A stretch of DNA of 64,000 nt from an uncultured Lachnospiraceae bacterium (GTDB lineage Bacteria > Bacillota > Clostridia > Lachnospirales > Lachnospiraceae), in NCBI GenBank assembly GCA_900549995.1, contig URQQ01000006.1, positions 1 to 64,000 on the forward strand, in the 5' to 3' direction. Both the position numbers and the translations under genes were made by a program. The notes under the pieces were generated by a model. The model ran no database searches. It saw only the letters and a list, made by a program, of their open reading frames with translations, and had not been told where the DNA came from. Shown here piece by piece: positions 41,823-49,549 of this stretch (positions within the stretch are counted from its first letter, which is position 1; every line of letters begins with the position of its first letter).

Positions 41823-42602
41823 ATGGAAGGAGCAATTTTTGCCGAAGAGCGCAAGAAATTAATTGTAGAGTATATTAATGAACATAAAAAGGCAGCGGTT
41901 CCTGAGTTATGTGCAGCATTTTCGATTTCTTCGGCGACAATCCGGAATGATCTGAAAGAGTTAAATGATCAGGGATATATTACAAGAGTTCATGGAGGCG
42001 CAATTTCGAATGAGAGCGTAAGTTATGAGCCGGACACGAGCGAAAAACAGATTAAGAGGATTGAGGCAAAGTCCAGAATCGCAGAGGAAGCTGTGAAACT
42101 GATACAGGAAGGGGACTGTATCGCGCTCGACGCAGGAACGACGACTTACGAGATTGCCAAAAGATTGGATTCATTCAATGATTTGACTGTTGTGACTTAT
42201 GATCTGGAGATTGCGTACTATCTGGATAAAAATACGAATGTGAATGTCATAATGGCAGGCGGGCTTGTGAGAAAAAAATTCCACTATGTGACAGGGGATG
42301 CCGCGGCCATGACGATCTGTGACCTGAATGTGGATATTGCGTTTATGGCTACAAACGGGGTCAGTGTGGACAAGGGTGTTACAACTCCGAAGATGGATAC
42401 AGCCAAACTGAAAAAAATCCTCATATCAAATGCTAAAAATGTAGTTTTAGTCAGTGACAGTGACAAAATCGGCAATATATCGTTTGTGAAATTTGCAGAC
42501 CTGAAGGATGTGGATATTTTTATCACAGACAGCGATGCCGAGCGGAAACAGATATTGGAATTTGAAGACCGGGATGTCAAGGTAAAAACGGTCCGTTATT
42601 AA
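41823..42602 (+). CDS. DeoR family transcriptional regulator
   Basis: A 259-residue DeoR/GlpR repressor. The N-terminal helix-turn-helix (AAVPELCAAFSISSATIRND) and VHGGA are followed by a sugar-phosphate sensor domain with DAGTTTYEI. AGGAG lies 9 bases before the ATG. A TATAAT at 41783 with a weak -35 may give it its own promoter. By position it is the likely regulator of the divergent catabolic operons, binding the AT-rich region near 30855-30978. A phosphorylated pathway intermediate would be the natural inducer; that is inference. Confidence 0.9.
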   Translation: MEGAIFAEERKKLIVEYINEHKKAAVPELCAAFSISSATIRNDLKELNDQGYITRVHGGAISNESVSYEPDTSEKQIKRIEAKSRIAEEAVKLIQEGDCIALDAGTTTYEIAKRLDSFNDLTVVTYDLEIAYYLDKNTNVNVIMAGGLVRKKFHYVTGDAAAMTICDLNVDIAFMATNGVSVDKGVTTPKMDTAKLKKILISNAKNVVLVSDSDKIGNISFVKFADLKDVDIFITDSDAERKQILEFEDRDVKVKTVRY

Positions 42603-42622
42603 CAATTCTGGTTATTAGCATT

Positions 42623-42682
42623 CTTCTCCCTTTCAGCATATACTGGTAAAGATACCAGATCAACGAACATGAAAGGGAGAAG
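42623..42682 (+). promoter_or_regulatory. Long inverted repeat sequestering the SD of the NMT1-type gene
   Basis: CTTCTCCCTTTCA (42623-42635) is the exact complement of TGAAAGGGAGAAG (42670-42682). The second arm contains the ribosome site of the gene starting at 42686. A nested 6-bp hairpin (CTGGTA/TACCAG, 42642-42657) sits in the loop. This would block translation unless opened. Confidence 0.65.
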
Positions 42683-42685
42683 ATT

Positions 42686-43735
42686 ATGAAAAGACGTATT
42701 CTGGCGTTTACTCTCATGATGGCTCTTGCAGTGACATCTTTTACTGCATGTGCCTCGAAGGACAAAAAAGATGAACCCGCGAAAAAAACAGAATCCTCAG
42801 ATTCCGGGAAAAAAGAAAAGGAAATGACAAAGGTAACTTTAAATGAAGTTGCCCATTCGATTTTCTATGCGCCGATGTACATCGCAATTGAAGAAGGGTA
42901 TTTTGAAGAAGAGGGAATTGATTTAACACTTGTGACAGGCTTCGGAGCCGATAAAACGATGACAGCAGTACTTTCGGGGGAAGCTGATATTGGGTTTATG
43001 GGATCGGAAGCTTCTATTTATACTTACAACGAAGGGGCAAAAGATTATGTAGTAAATTTCGCCCAGCTCACACAGCGGGCAGGAAATTTCCTTGTTGCCA
43101 GAGAAGCAATGCCTGATTTTAGCTGGGATGACCTGAAAGGGAAGAATGTTCTTGGCGGAAGAAAGGGCGGTATGCCAGAGATGGTATTCGAATATATCCT
43201 CCGCCAGAACGGGATTGACCCGGAAAAGGATCTTTCCATCGACCAGGGAATCGACTTTGGATCAACTGCGGCAGCCTTTTCAGGCGGACAGGGGGATTTC
43301 ACTGTTGAATTCGAGCCTGGAGCCACTTCTCTTGAAAATGAAGGAGAGGGCTATGTCGTTGCATCTCTTGGAACAGACAGCGGCTATGTTCCTTATACTG
43401 CATTTTCAGCAAAACAGAGTTATATTGACAAAAACCCTGAAGTGATGCAGGGATTTACCAACGCATTGCAGAAAGGGATGGATTACGTTCAGAAACACAC
43501 GCCGGATGAAATCTCCGCTATCATTGAACCGCAGTTTAAGGAAACGGATCTGGAGACTATTACAACAATTGTAAAAAGATATTACGATCAGGATACATGG
43601 AAAGACAATCTTGTTTTCGAAGAAAAAAGCTTTGACCTTCTGCAGGATATCTTACAGGATGCCGGGGAACTCGATGAACGGGCACCTTATAAAGATCTTG
43701 TGACGACGGAGTTTGCTGATAAGGCAGCGAAATAA
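42686..43735 (+). CDS. NMT1/THI5-like (SsuA-type) substrate-binding lipoprotein
   Basis: A 349-residue exported lipoprotein with signal peptide and lipobox (SFTAC, Cys near 21), a Lys/Glu-rich linker and an NMT1/THI5-like domain (NEVAHSIFYAPMYIAIEEGYF, then LGGRKGGMPEM). Family members bind pyrimidine thiamine precursors, sulfonates or nitrate for ABC import. No permease or ATPase genes are next to it, so it is an orphan here and must borrow components from elsewhere. Its ribosome site is held in a long inverted repeat, and a bidirectional terminator follows. Confidence 0.87.
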   Translation: MKRRILAFTLMMALAVTSFTACASKDKKDEPAKKTESSDSGKKEKEMTKVTLNEVAHSIFYAPMYIAIEEGYFEEEGIDLTLVTGFGADKTMTAVLSGEADIGFMGSEASIYTYNEGAKDYVVNFAQLTQRAGNFLVAREAMPDFSWDDLKGKNVLGGRKGGMPEMVFEYILRQNGIDPEKDLSIDQGIDFGSTAAAFSGGQGDFTVEFEPGATSLENEGEGYVVASLGTDSGYVPYTAFSAKQSYIDKNPEVMQGFTNALQKGMDYVQKHTPDEISAIIEPQFKETDLETITTIVKRYYDQDTWKDNLVFEEKSFDLLQDILQDAGELDERAPYKDLVTTEFADKAAK

Positions 43736-43796
43736 TAAAGAGTTATTCCTGAAAAATTGAAAAGATTTGTCTGATAGAAGATTGGGATAAGCAAAA

Positions 43797-43839
43797 AGAA
43801 ACAGAGATTGAACGGTTTTTTGTTCAATCTCTGTTTTTG
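43797..43839. terminator. Bidirectional terminator between convergent genes
   Basis: A perfect stem ACAGAGATTGAAC/GTTCAATCTCTGT has TTTTT on the plus side and TTTCTTTTT on the minus side. It serves the lipoprotein gene and the potassium-channel gene. Confidence 0.9.
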
Positions 43840-43864
43840 CTCAGTTTTATTTAGGGGCACAAAG

Positions 43865-44611
43865 TTACTTATTTAATGATTTGAGTATTGCACAGATATC
43901 GTCAATATCTTTATCACTCAAGTTTTTAATATCATCTATACGGTTTTTTATATTGTCCAGAGTCTCATCAGATAAACTTTTTTTCTGTTTAGTCATATTT
44001 AAAAAGAAGCTTGTGATCGTACTTGTCAGAGAACCTATCAGTCCAATTCCTACAATCATCAGTAACATTGCTATCAGACGGCCGAGAGAAGTTTTTGGAG
44101 AAATATCACCATATCCAACGGTTGTTGTTGTCACAAACGCCCACCAAATCCCGTCAGGTAGGGACATACCTTCTGCATAATGAATCGATATACTGCCAAG
44201 TGCAATAAAAGTGGCTGATATCAGAAGCATATACTTGAATCCGTTTGTATTGAAAAAGGATTTGCACTTGTCTGTGGCACGGAGAATATATGTAGAAACA
44301 CGGACAAGTTTTGTGAATTTGGATAGGCGTGCAAGTCTTGCAATTTTGACAAAACGTGCAACACGGAATATCCTGAATGCAGAATTTAATGGTATGATCG
44401 ATATAAGATCCAGAATATTTTCTTTTGCAAATGTTTTTTTGTTTTCGGCTTTCATGAATCTGATTAAGTAGTCGGCTACAAAGATAATATAGATTAAATG
44501 ATCAAAAATTATCTGCCATTGGCTGAGACCTACAGAAAAATCTTTTAGGGCAAATACAACAGCAAAGACAGCCAAAATGGACATAAGAAGCTCGTATAAT
44601 ATTTTTTTCAT
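43865..44611 (-). CDS. Voltage-gated potassium channel (six-helix type)
   Basis: A 248-residue membrane protein. It has helices S1-S3 (about 8-85), a basic S4 voltage-sensor helix with arginine/lysine at every third or fourth position (FRVARFVKIARLARLSKF), S5, a pore helix with the filter TTTVGYGDISP, and S6, followed by a short charged tail. It selectively passes K+. There is no RCK/TrkA-N domain, so gating is probably by voltage only. An extended -10 promoter (TGCTATAAT, minus strand, near 44655-44663) lies upstream. Confidence 0.92.
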   Translation of the reverse strand: MKKILYELLMSILAVFAVVFALKDFSVGLSQWQIIFDHLIYIIFVADYLIRFMKAENKKTFAKENILDLISIIPLNSAFRIFRVARFVKIARLARLSKFTKLVRVSTYILRATDKCKSFFNTNGFKYMLLISATFIALGSISIHYAEGMSLPDGIWWAFVTTTTVGYGDISPKTSLGRLIAMLLMIVGIGLIGSLTSTITSFFLNMTKQKKSLSDETLDNIKNRIDDIKNLSDKDIDDICAILKSLNK

Positions 44612-44715
44612 TACTAATACCAGGAAACCTTTCGATCTTATTATGGATAAATTATAGCATATTTTCCAAATGTATCATGGTAAAATATATAATAATTTTG
44701 GAGAAAAAATCGAGT

Positions 44716-44744
44716 TTGACAGATAGACTTTTTAGAATAATCAT
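44716..44744 (+). promoter_or_regulatory. Promoter of the MATE leader
   Basis: TTGACA (44716-44721), a 17-bp spacer and AATCAT (44739-44744, 4 of 6). It precedes the leader ORF and attenuator. The rest of the 44612-44777 gap is AT-rich and carries only the oppositely facing channel promoter. Confidence 0.55.
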
Positions 44745-44777
44745 GATAGAATTTAATCATCATCGGAGGTATTCAGG

Positions 44778-44873
44778 ATGAATTACCGGATAAGATGGTC
44801 TGCATACATGCAGACTTTCTTATCCTTTTTTGTTGGAGGAAGTGAAGTCTTTTATAACTCAGACAGCAGGTAA
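44778..44873 (+). CDS. Putative leader peptide (31 aa) of the MATE attenuator
   Basis: A 31-codon ORF starting MNYRIRWSAYMQ and ending at TAA 44873, with GGAGG 8 bases upstream of its ATG. It reads straight through the terminator hairpin at 44788-44831. A leader peptide overlapping an intrinsic terminator ahead of a drug exporter is the hallmark of ribosome-mediated attenuation. A ribosome stalled by an antibiotic would prevent the terminator from folding. The peptide has no recognised family and is probably regulatory only. Confidence 0.55.
   Translation: MNYRIRWSAYMQTFLSFFVGGSEVFYNSDSR
44788..44831 (+). terminator. Attenuator (intrinsic terminator) upstream of the MATE gene
   Basis: GGATAAGA...TCTTATCC encloses an inner GTCTGCAT/ATGCAGAC stem and is followed by TTTTTT. 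It lies inside the leader ORF, 80 bases before the MATE start codon, so it would stop transcription before the gene unless bypassed. Confidence 0.85.
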
Positions 44874-44911
44874 GAGATATTAAGATAGACTTTGAGATAC
44901 AGGAGGATTTT

Positions 44912-46279
44912 ATGGAAGAGAGAAATGATTTTACAGAGGGGAAGATATTATCTCCATTGCTCGGATTTGCGATGCCGGTTCTTTTGGCAATGCTTCTTCA
45001 GGCGATGTATGGGGCGGTGGATCTGCTGATTGTCGGGCAATTTGGTTCGGCGGCAGATGTATCGGCAGTTGCAACGGGAGGACAGGTCATGCAGACAATT
45101 ACGTCAGTGATTGTGGGACTTGCCATGGGAACAACCATTCTTGTGGGACAGAAAATCGGAGAAAAGAAGCCAAAGGAAGCTGGAGATATTATAGGAAGCG
45201 GAATTGTATTATTTGCAGTTCTGGGAGTCGTGATTACGATTCTGATGCTTGTTTTTGCTACGCCGATGTGTGAAGTGATGAAAGCTCCAAAGGAGGCATT
45301 TGATAAGACCGTACTGTATGTAAAGATCTGTTCCGGCGGTGCGCTGTTTATTGTGGCATATAATGTTCTGGCTAGTATATTCAGAGGGATTGGGGATTCT
45401 AAAACCCCGCTTATGACGGTACTGATTGCATGTTTTATCAATATTGGGGGCGACCTGCTTTTTGTAGCCGTATTCCATATGGCAGCGGCAGGTGCAGCCA
45501 TTGCGACGGTCATTGCACAGACAGTCAGCGTGGTGATTTCGTTGATTGTGATCAGAAAGAAAGGAATGCCATTTCCATTTTCCAGAAAAAATATAAGAGC
45601 GGATATGAAACTGATCCGTGCAACTGTACGGATGGGATTCCCAATCGCACTGCAGGATGGGCTGGTCAGCGTATCGTTCCTGGCAATTACGATGATTGTC
45701 AATTCCCTGGGGGTAATTGCATCGGCTGGAGTTGGAGTGGCAGAAAAACTCTGTATGTTTATCATGCTTGTCCCCTCTTCATTTATGCAGTCAATGTCAG
45801 CGTTCGTTGCCCAGAATATTGGGGCAGGGAAGTTCAACAGAGCCAAACGGGCCATGGGATATGGGATGTCAGTATCGTTTGCATTTGGGATTGTCATGTT
45901 TTATGCGGCATTTTTCCATGGAGATGTGTTATCCAATGTGTTTACAAAAGATGTACAGGTGATTGCGGCTTCTGCACAGTATCTGAAAGCATATGGGATC
46001 GACTGTCTGCTGACTGCATTTTTATTCTGTTTTATCGGCTTTTTTAATGGGTGCGGGAAGACGACATTTGTGATGATTCAGGGAATTGCCGGAGCATTTG
46101 CGGTTCGAATCCCGGTTTCATATATTATGAGCAGGATTCTGCCGGTCTCGCTTTTTAAAGTAGGGCTTGCGACTCCGTGTTCCTCTGTAGTACAGATTAT
46201 TTTGTGTCTCATATATTTTGGGACGGTGAAGAAATCTTTCTCCTGGACAGAAAGAGCAGCTGTAAAAAGTGAGAAATAA
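44912..46279 (+). CDS. MATE family efflux transporter
   Basis: A 455-residue membrane protein with twelve hydrophobic segments in two homologous halves. MATE blocks are visible (FAMPVLLAMLLQAMYGAVDLLIVGQFG, GGQVMQTI, FRGIGDSKTPL). It exports cationic drugs or metabolites by Na+ or H+ antiport. AGGAGG lies 7 bases before the ATG. The leader-peptide/terminator arrangement upstream suggests induction by a ribosome-targeting compound. Confidence 0.93.
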   Translation: MEERNDFTEGKILSPLLGFAMPVLLAMLLQAMYGAVDLLIVGQFGSAADVSAVATGGQVMQTITSVIVGLAMGTTILVGQKIGEKKPKEAGDIIGSGIVLFAVLGVVITILMLVFATPMCEVMKAPKEAFDKTVLYVKICSGGALFIVAYNVLASIFRGIGDSKTPLMTVLIACFINIGGDLLFVAVFHMAAAGAAIATVIAQTVSVVISLIVIRKKGMPFPFSRKNIRADMKLIRATVRMGFPIALQDGLVSVSFLAITMIVNSLGVIASAGVGVAEKLCMFIMLVPSSFMQSMSAFVAQNIGAGKFNRAKRAMGYGMSVSFAFGIVMFYAAFFHGDVLSNVFTKDVQVIAASAQYLKAYGIDCLLTAFLFCFIGFFNGCGKTTFVMIQGIAGAFAVRIPVSYIMSRILPVSLFKVGLATPCSSVVQIILCLIYFGTVKKSFSWTERAAVKSEK

Positions 46280-46280
46280 A

Positions 46281-46309
46281 TTGACTTTTGAAAACGTAAA
46301 TGCTATTCT
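46281..46309 (+). promoter_or_regulatory. Promoter of the cobalt transport operon
   Basis: TTGACT (46281-46286), a 17-bp spacer and an extended TGC-TATTCT -10 (46304-46309). It lies immediately ahead of the cobalamin riboswitch. Confidence 0.75.
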
Positions 46310-46325
46310 ATAGTGAGAATTTAGT

Positions 46326-46503
46326 ATCAGCAGGTGCCTGTGGAAAGCACAGGAGAATAGGGAAATAAGTGAGAGTCTTATACGGTCCCGCCACTGTAAC
46401 GCAGGAGCAGTTTTTCATGCCACTGTAGCCGAAAGCTATGGGAAGGGAAATTCTGTGATGACAGCGAAGTCAGGAGACCTGCCTGCCGGTATGGATTAGT
46501 TTT
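46326..46503 (+). ncRNA. Cobalamin (B12) riboswitch
   Basis: The leader contains the conserved B12 box AGTCAGGAGACCTGCCTG (about 46468-46485). The upstream conserved pieces are GGTGCCTGT, GGGAA and GCCACTGTAA, in the right order. An expression platform ending in a terminator follows at 46560-46594. It controls cbiMNQO: B12 binding should favour termination and shut off cobalt uptake. Confidence 0.95.
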
Positions 46504-46559
46504 TGTCACGGTAGATGGCAGGAGGTAAAATCAGGAGCGTAAGCTTCTTTTTTGTGTTA

Positions 46560-46594
46560 CCTTTGTCTTGACTCCGGACAAGGGTTTTTATTTT
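46560..46594 (+). terminator. Terminator of the cobalamin riboswitch
   Basis: CCTTTGTC pairs with GACAAGGG, followed by TTTTTATTTT, 30 bases before the cbiM start. Confidence 0.85.
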
Positions 46595-46623
46595 ATAGAT
46601 ATATCTAAAGGAGGGGCATGGTT

Positions 46624-47373
46624 ATGACAAAAAAACAAAAGAAACTTGTAACGGCAGTGGGTGTACTGGCACTTGGCTTCGGTATCGTTCCGACCGTGAA
46701 TGCGATGCACATCATGGAGGGATACCTTCCGGCTGCCTATTGTATTGGATGGGGAGTCATCTGTCTTCCGTTTTTGCTGGCCGGATTTTTCTCAATCAGC
46801 AAAACATTAAAAGAAAACAGAAAAGCGCTGACACTTCTTGCGATGTCGGGGGCATTCATTTTCGTCATCTCGTCTCTGAAAATTCCGTCTGTAACAGGAA
46901 GCTGTTCCCATATGACAGGAACCGGACTGGGAGCCATTTTATTTGGGCCTGCCGCAGTCAGTATTCTTGGAATTATCGTTTTGATTTTCCAGGCAGTGCT
47001 TCTGGCACATGGAGGAATTACAACACTTGGCGCTAATACATTTTCCATGGCAATTGCAGGACCGCTTGTATCATTTGGAATATTTAAGCTCTGCAAGAAA
47101 TTAAATGTAAACAGAAGAATCAGCATTTTCCTTGCCGCAGCGCTTGGAGATCTCTTTACATATTGTGTGACCAGTATCCAGCTTGCGCTGGCATATCCGT
47201 CAGAGCAGGGAGGGGTCATGGCATCAGCGGTGAAATTTCTCGGCGTATTTGCACCGACACAGCTTCCGCTTGCAATTGTAGAAGGACTTCTTACAGTCGT
47301 CATCGTGATTGGTCTTGAAACATATGCGAAGCCTGAACTAAAAATGATTGGATTTCTGAAGGGGGCAAAGTAG
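46624..47373 (+). CDS. cbiM: Energy-coupling-factor cobalt transporter, S component CbiM
   Basis: A 249-residue membrane protein that binds Co2+ for import. It has a signal-like N-terminus. After cleavage the chain would begin MHIMEGYLP, whose histidine at position 2 is the known CbiM metal ligand. The conserved block SVTGSCSHMTGTGLGAILFGP is intact. The ATG at 46624 lies 9 bases after GGAGG; an ATG at 46618 is too close. First gene of the riboswitch-controlled cbiMNQO operon. Confidence 0.95.
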   Translation: MTKKQKKLVTAVGVLALGFGIVPTVNAMHIMEGYLPAAYCIGWGVICLPFLLAGFFSISKTLKENRKALTLLAMSGAFIFVISSLKIPSVTGSCSHMTGTGLGAILFGPAAVSILGIIVLIFQAVLLAHGGITTLGANTFSMAIAGPLVSFGIFKLCKKLNVNRRISIFLAAALGDLFTYCVTSIQLALAYPSEQGGVMASAVKFLGVFAPTQLPLAIVEGLLTVVIVIGLETYAKPELKMIGFLKGAK

Positions 47374-47374
47374 G

Positions 47375-47701
47375 ATGAGTAAGGATAAAAAAACTGTAAT
47401 CGTATTATTAATTCTTGCTGCCGTGATAGTCATTGTACCGTTGTTTGCGCTGAAGGGAGCTGAATTTGGCGGCTCAGACGATGCCGGGAGTATGATGGTA
47501 GAACAGGTGCAGGGAAAAGAATACACGCCTTGGTTTACACCGGTTCTGGAGACATTAATCGGCGGTGAACTTCCGGGAGAGATTGAGAGCCTTTTGTTCT
47601 GTCTCCAGACAGGGATTGGAGTTGGGATCATTGCCTTTTTCATGGGAAGGTTTGTAGAAAGAAAAAAATGGATGTCAAAGAAAGAAGAAATGGAAGTCTG
47701 A
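47375..47701 (+). CDS. cbiN: Cobalt transport protein CbiN
   Basis: A 108-residue two-helix membrane protein. The N-terminal helix (about 8-27) is followed by a loop with FGGSDDA and the conserved YTPWFTPVLE, then a second helix. CbiN loads cobalt onto CbiM. It starts one base after the cbiM stop, as usual. Confidence 0.94.
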   Translation: MSKDKKTVIVLLILAAVIVIVPLFALKGAEFGGSDDAGSMMVEQVQGKEYTPWFTPVLETLIGGELPGEIESLLFCLQTGIGVGIIAFFMGRFVERKKWMSKKEEMEV

Positions 47702-47718
47702 TTTGAAAGGGAGAAGTG

Positions 47719-48504
47719 ATGATAGTTATTGACAAACTTTGTTATCAGTCAAAACTCAGATACGTGAATACGGGAGAGAAATTTCTGTTTTCTATGGTCA
47801 CGCTGCTATTCTGCATCATCAGCAGATCACTTCTGATTGCTTTCATTGTCTTTACGGTCAATGGGATTCTTACCATAAAAATGGGAGGAATCCCGTTTTT
47901 CCGGTATCGGAAGCTGATCGGGGTGCCGCTTGTGTTTTTATTCTTAAGTACGGCGACGATACTGGTGAATTTTTCGAAAATACCGTTGGATGCATTTGCA
48001 TTTCCCATTGGAAGCATTTATATCACAGGGAGTTTTCAGTCGCTGAGACTTTGCGTGCAATTGATTGCCACAGCGCTTGCAAGTGTATCCTGCCTGTACT
48101 TTCTTTCGCTGAATACACCAATGACGGATATTATGGACTTTTTGAGACGTATCCATTGTCCGGTGATCATCATAGAATTAATGCTTCTGATCTACAGGTT
48201 TATATTTGTGCTTCTTGACACCGCGTCGGCGATCACTGTATCACAGCATTCCAGGCTTGGCAACAAAGACTTCCGGACATCTGTCAAATCTTTCGGTGCA
48301 CTGGGGGCAGCACTGTTTATCCGGGCGATGAAAAAATCCAATGCACTTTATGATGCTATGGAATCCAGATGTTATGATGGAAGAATCCGGGTTCTTTCAG
48401 AGAGTCATCCGGTGAATAAAAAGGAGGTTGCATGGATCATTTGTTTTGTGATACTCCTGCTGTCTGTATGTCTGATTGAGAGGGGAACAGGATGGAAGAT
48501 ATAA
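47719..48504 (+). CDS. cbiQ: Energy-coupling-factor transporter transmembrane protein CbiQ (EcfT)
   Basis: A 261-residue membrane coupling protein with about five to six helices and the cytoplasmic coupling-helix arginine motifs (AMKKSNALYDAMESRCYDG) that contact the ATPase. The ATG at 47719 lies 5 bases after GGGAG; a GTG at 47716 is possible. It overlaps cbiO by 13 bases. Confidence 0.94.
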   Translation: MIVIDKLCYQSKLRYVNTGEKFLFSMVTLLFCIISRSLLIAFIVFTVNGILTIKMGGIPFFRYRKLIGVPLVFLFLSTATILVNFSKIPLDAFAFPIGSIYITGSFQSLRLCVQLIATALASVSCLYFLSLNTPMTDIMDFLRRIHCPVIIIELMLLIYRFIFVLLDTASAITVSQHSRLGNKDFRTSVKSFGALGAALFIRAMKKSNALYDAMESRCYDGRIRVLSESHPVNKKEVAWIICFVILLLSVCLIERGTGWKI

Positions 48505-49334
48505 TCATAAAAGCGGAAAATATATGGTATTCATATGATGATGGAAACAGCTATTCGCTGAATGGAATGTCAGTCAATATATATAAAGGAGAAAAAGTTG
48601 CTTTTATGGGGGCGAACGGATCCGGAAAGTCAACATTTTTTCTCTGCTGCAACGGAGTGAACCGGCCGGACAAAGGGACTCTTTATTATAATGGAAATAA
48701 AGTTGTCTATAATCGGAAAGGGATGCTTGATCTCCGGCAGAAAGTGGGAATTGTCTTTCAGGATCCGGATAACCAGCTGTTCTCAGCGAGCGTATATCAG
48801 GAAATTTCTTTTGGTATCATGAATCTTGGAATAGAAGAGGAGAAGGCAAAAGAAGAAGTAGAGAATGTCATCCGGCGTCTGGAGATTACGCCCTTCAGGA
48901 ATCAGCCTGCACATGCATTGAGCGGAGGACAGAAAAAACAGGTATCCATCGCAGATATCCTTGTGATGCATCCGGAAGTAATGATATTGGATGAGCCATC
49001 AGCGGCACTGGATCCGAAACACTCAGAGATGGTGAACCAGATTGTAGACCAGCTGACACAAGAGAACATTACCGTTATGGTATCAACGCATGACGTTGAC
49101 TACGCAATGGAGTGGGCAGACAGGATTGTACTGATGCATGAAGGAAAAGTATTGCAAGAAGGAACGCCTGAGCAGGTATTTTCCGATGTGGAGGCATTGA
49201 AAAAAACAAACCTCAGGCAGCCGGTTGTGATGGAACTTTTTCAGAGCCTGTGCAGAAAGAAAATTTTAAGTCCTGGGCTGCCGGTACCTCACAGTCTGAA
49301 GGAATTGGAAAAATATATAGAAGAAAGCAGATAG
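48492..49334 (+). CDS. cbiO: Energy-coupling-factor transporter ATPase CbiO
   Basis: A 280-residue ABC ATPase with Walker A (GANGSGKST), the Q-loop FQDPDNQLF, the signature LSGGQKKQVSIA, Walker B (VMILDEPSAALDP) and the switch STHDVDY. FQDPDNQLF is typical of ECF ATPases. It is the last gene of the cobalt import operon and is followed by a terminator. Confidence 0.95.
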   Translation: MEDIIIKAENIWYSYDDGNSYSLNGMSVNIYKGEKVAFMGANGSGKSTFFLCCNGVNRPDKGTLYYNGNKVVYNRKGMLDLRQKVGIVFQDPDNQLFSASVYQEISFGIMNLGIEEEKAKEEVENVIRRLEITPFRNQPAHALSGGQKKQVSIADILVMHPEVMILDEPSAALDPKHSEMVNQIVDQLTQENITVMVSTHDVDYAMEWADRIVLMHEGKVLQEGTPEQVFSDVEALKKTNLRQPVVMELFQSLCRKKILSPGLPVPHSLKELEKYIEESR

Positions 49335-49343
49335 ATAATTGTG

Positions 49344-49380
49344 GAAGCCGTGTGAAATCTAGACTCACATGGCTTCTTTC
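49344..49380 (+). terminator. Terminator of cbiMNQO
   Basis: GAAGCC-TGTGA pairs with TCACA-GGCTTC, each arm with one unpaired base, followed by TTTC. Confidence 0.75.
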
Positions 49381-49439
49381 ATTAAAATATCTGATATATC
49401 GGAAAAAGTGATTAAAAAATGATCTGGGTAATTTATGAC

Positions 49440-49466
49440 TTGACATGGATAAGATTGCCATATTAT
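49440..49466 (+). promoter_or_regulatory. Probable promoter of the second MATE gene
   Basis: TTGACA (49440-49445) and TATTAT (49461-49466) with a 15-bp spacer; a 16-17-bp spacing gives poorer -10 hexamers. Confidence 0.45.
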
Positions 49467-49549
49467 TGTAAATACATGTATAAATTTGCCGGCAAATGTC
49501 CGGCAATGATGAAAAAACTGACAGAGAGAAGTATGAGGGGAGTAATGAC

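Noticed and set aside
44998..45897. 299-codon ORF antisense to the first MATE gene
   Set aside because: A shadow of a membrane-protein gene; Thr/Ile-rich with no ribosome site, while the sense frame has all MATE motifs.
48492..48504. Frameshift between cbiQ and cbiO
   Set aside because: The 13-bp overlap is a normal operon overlap; both proteins have complete ends.
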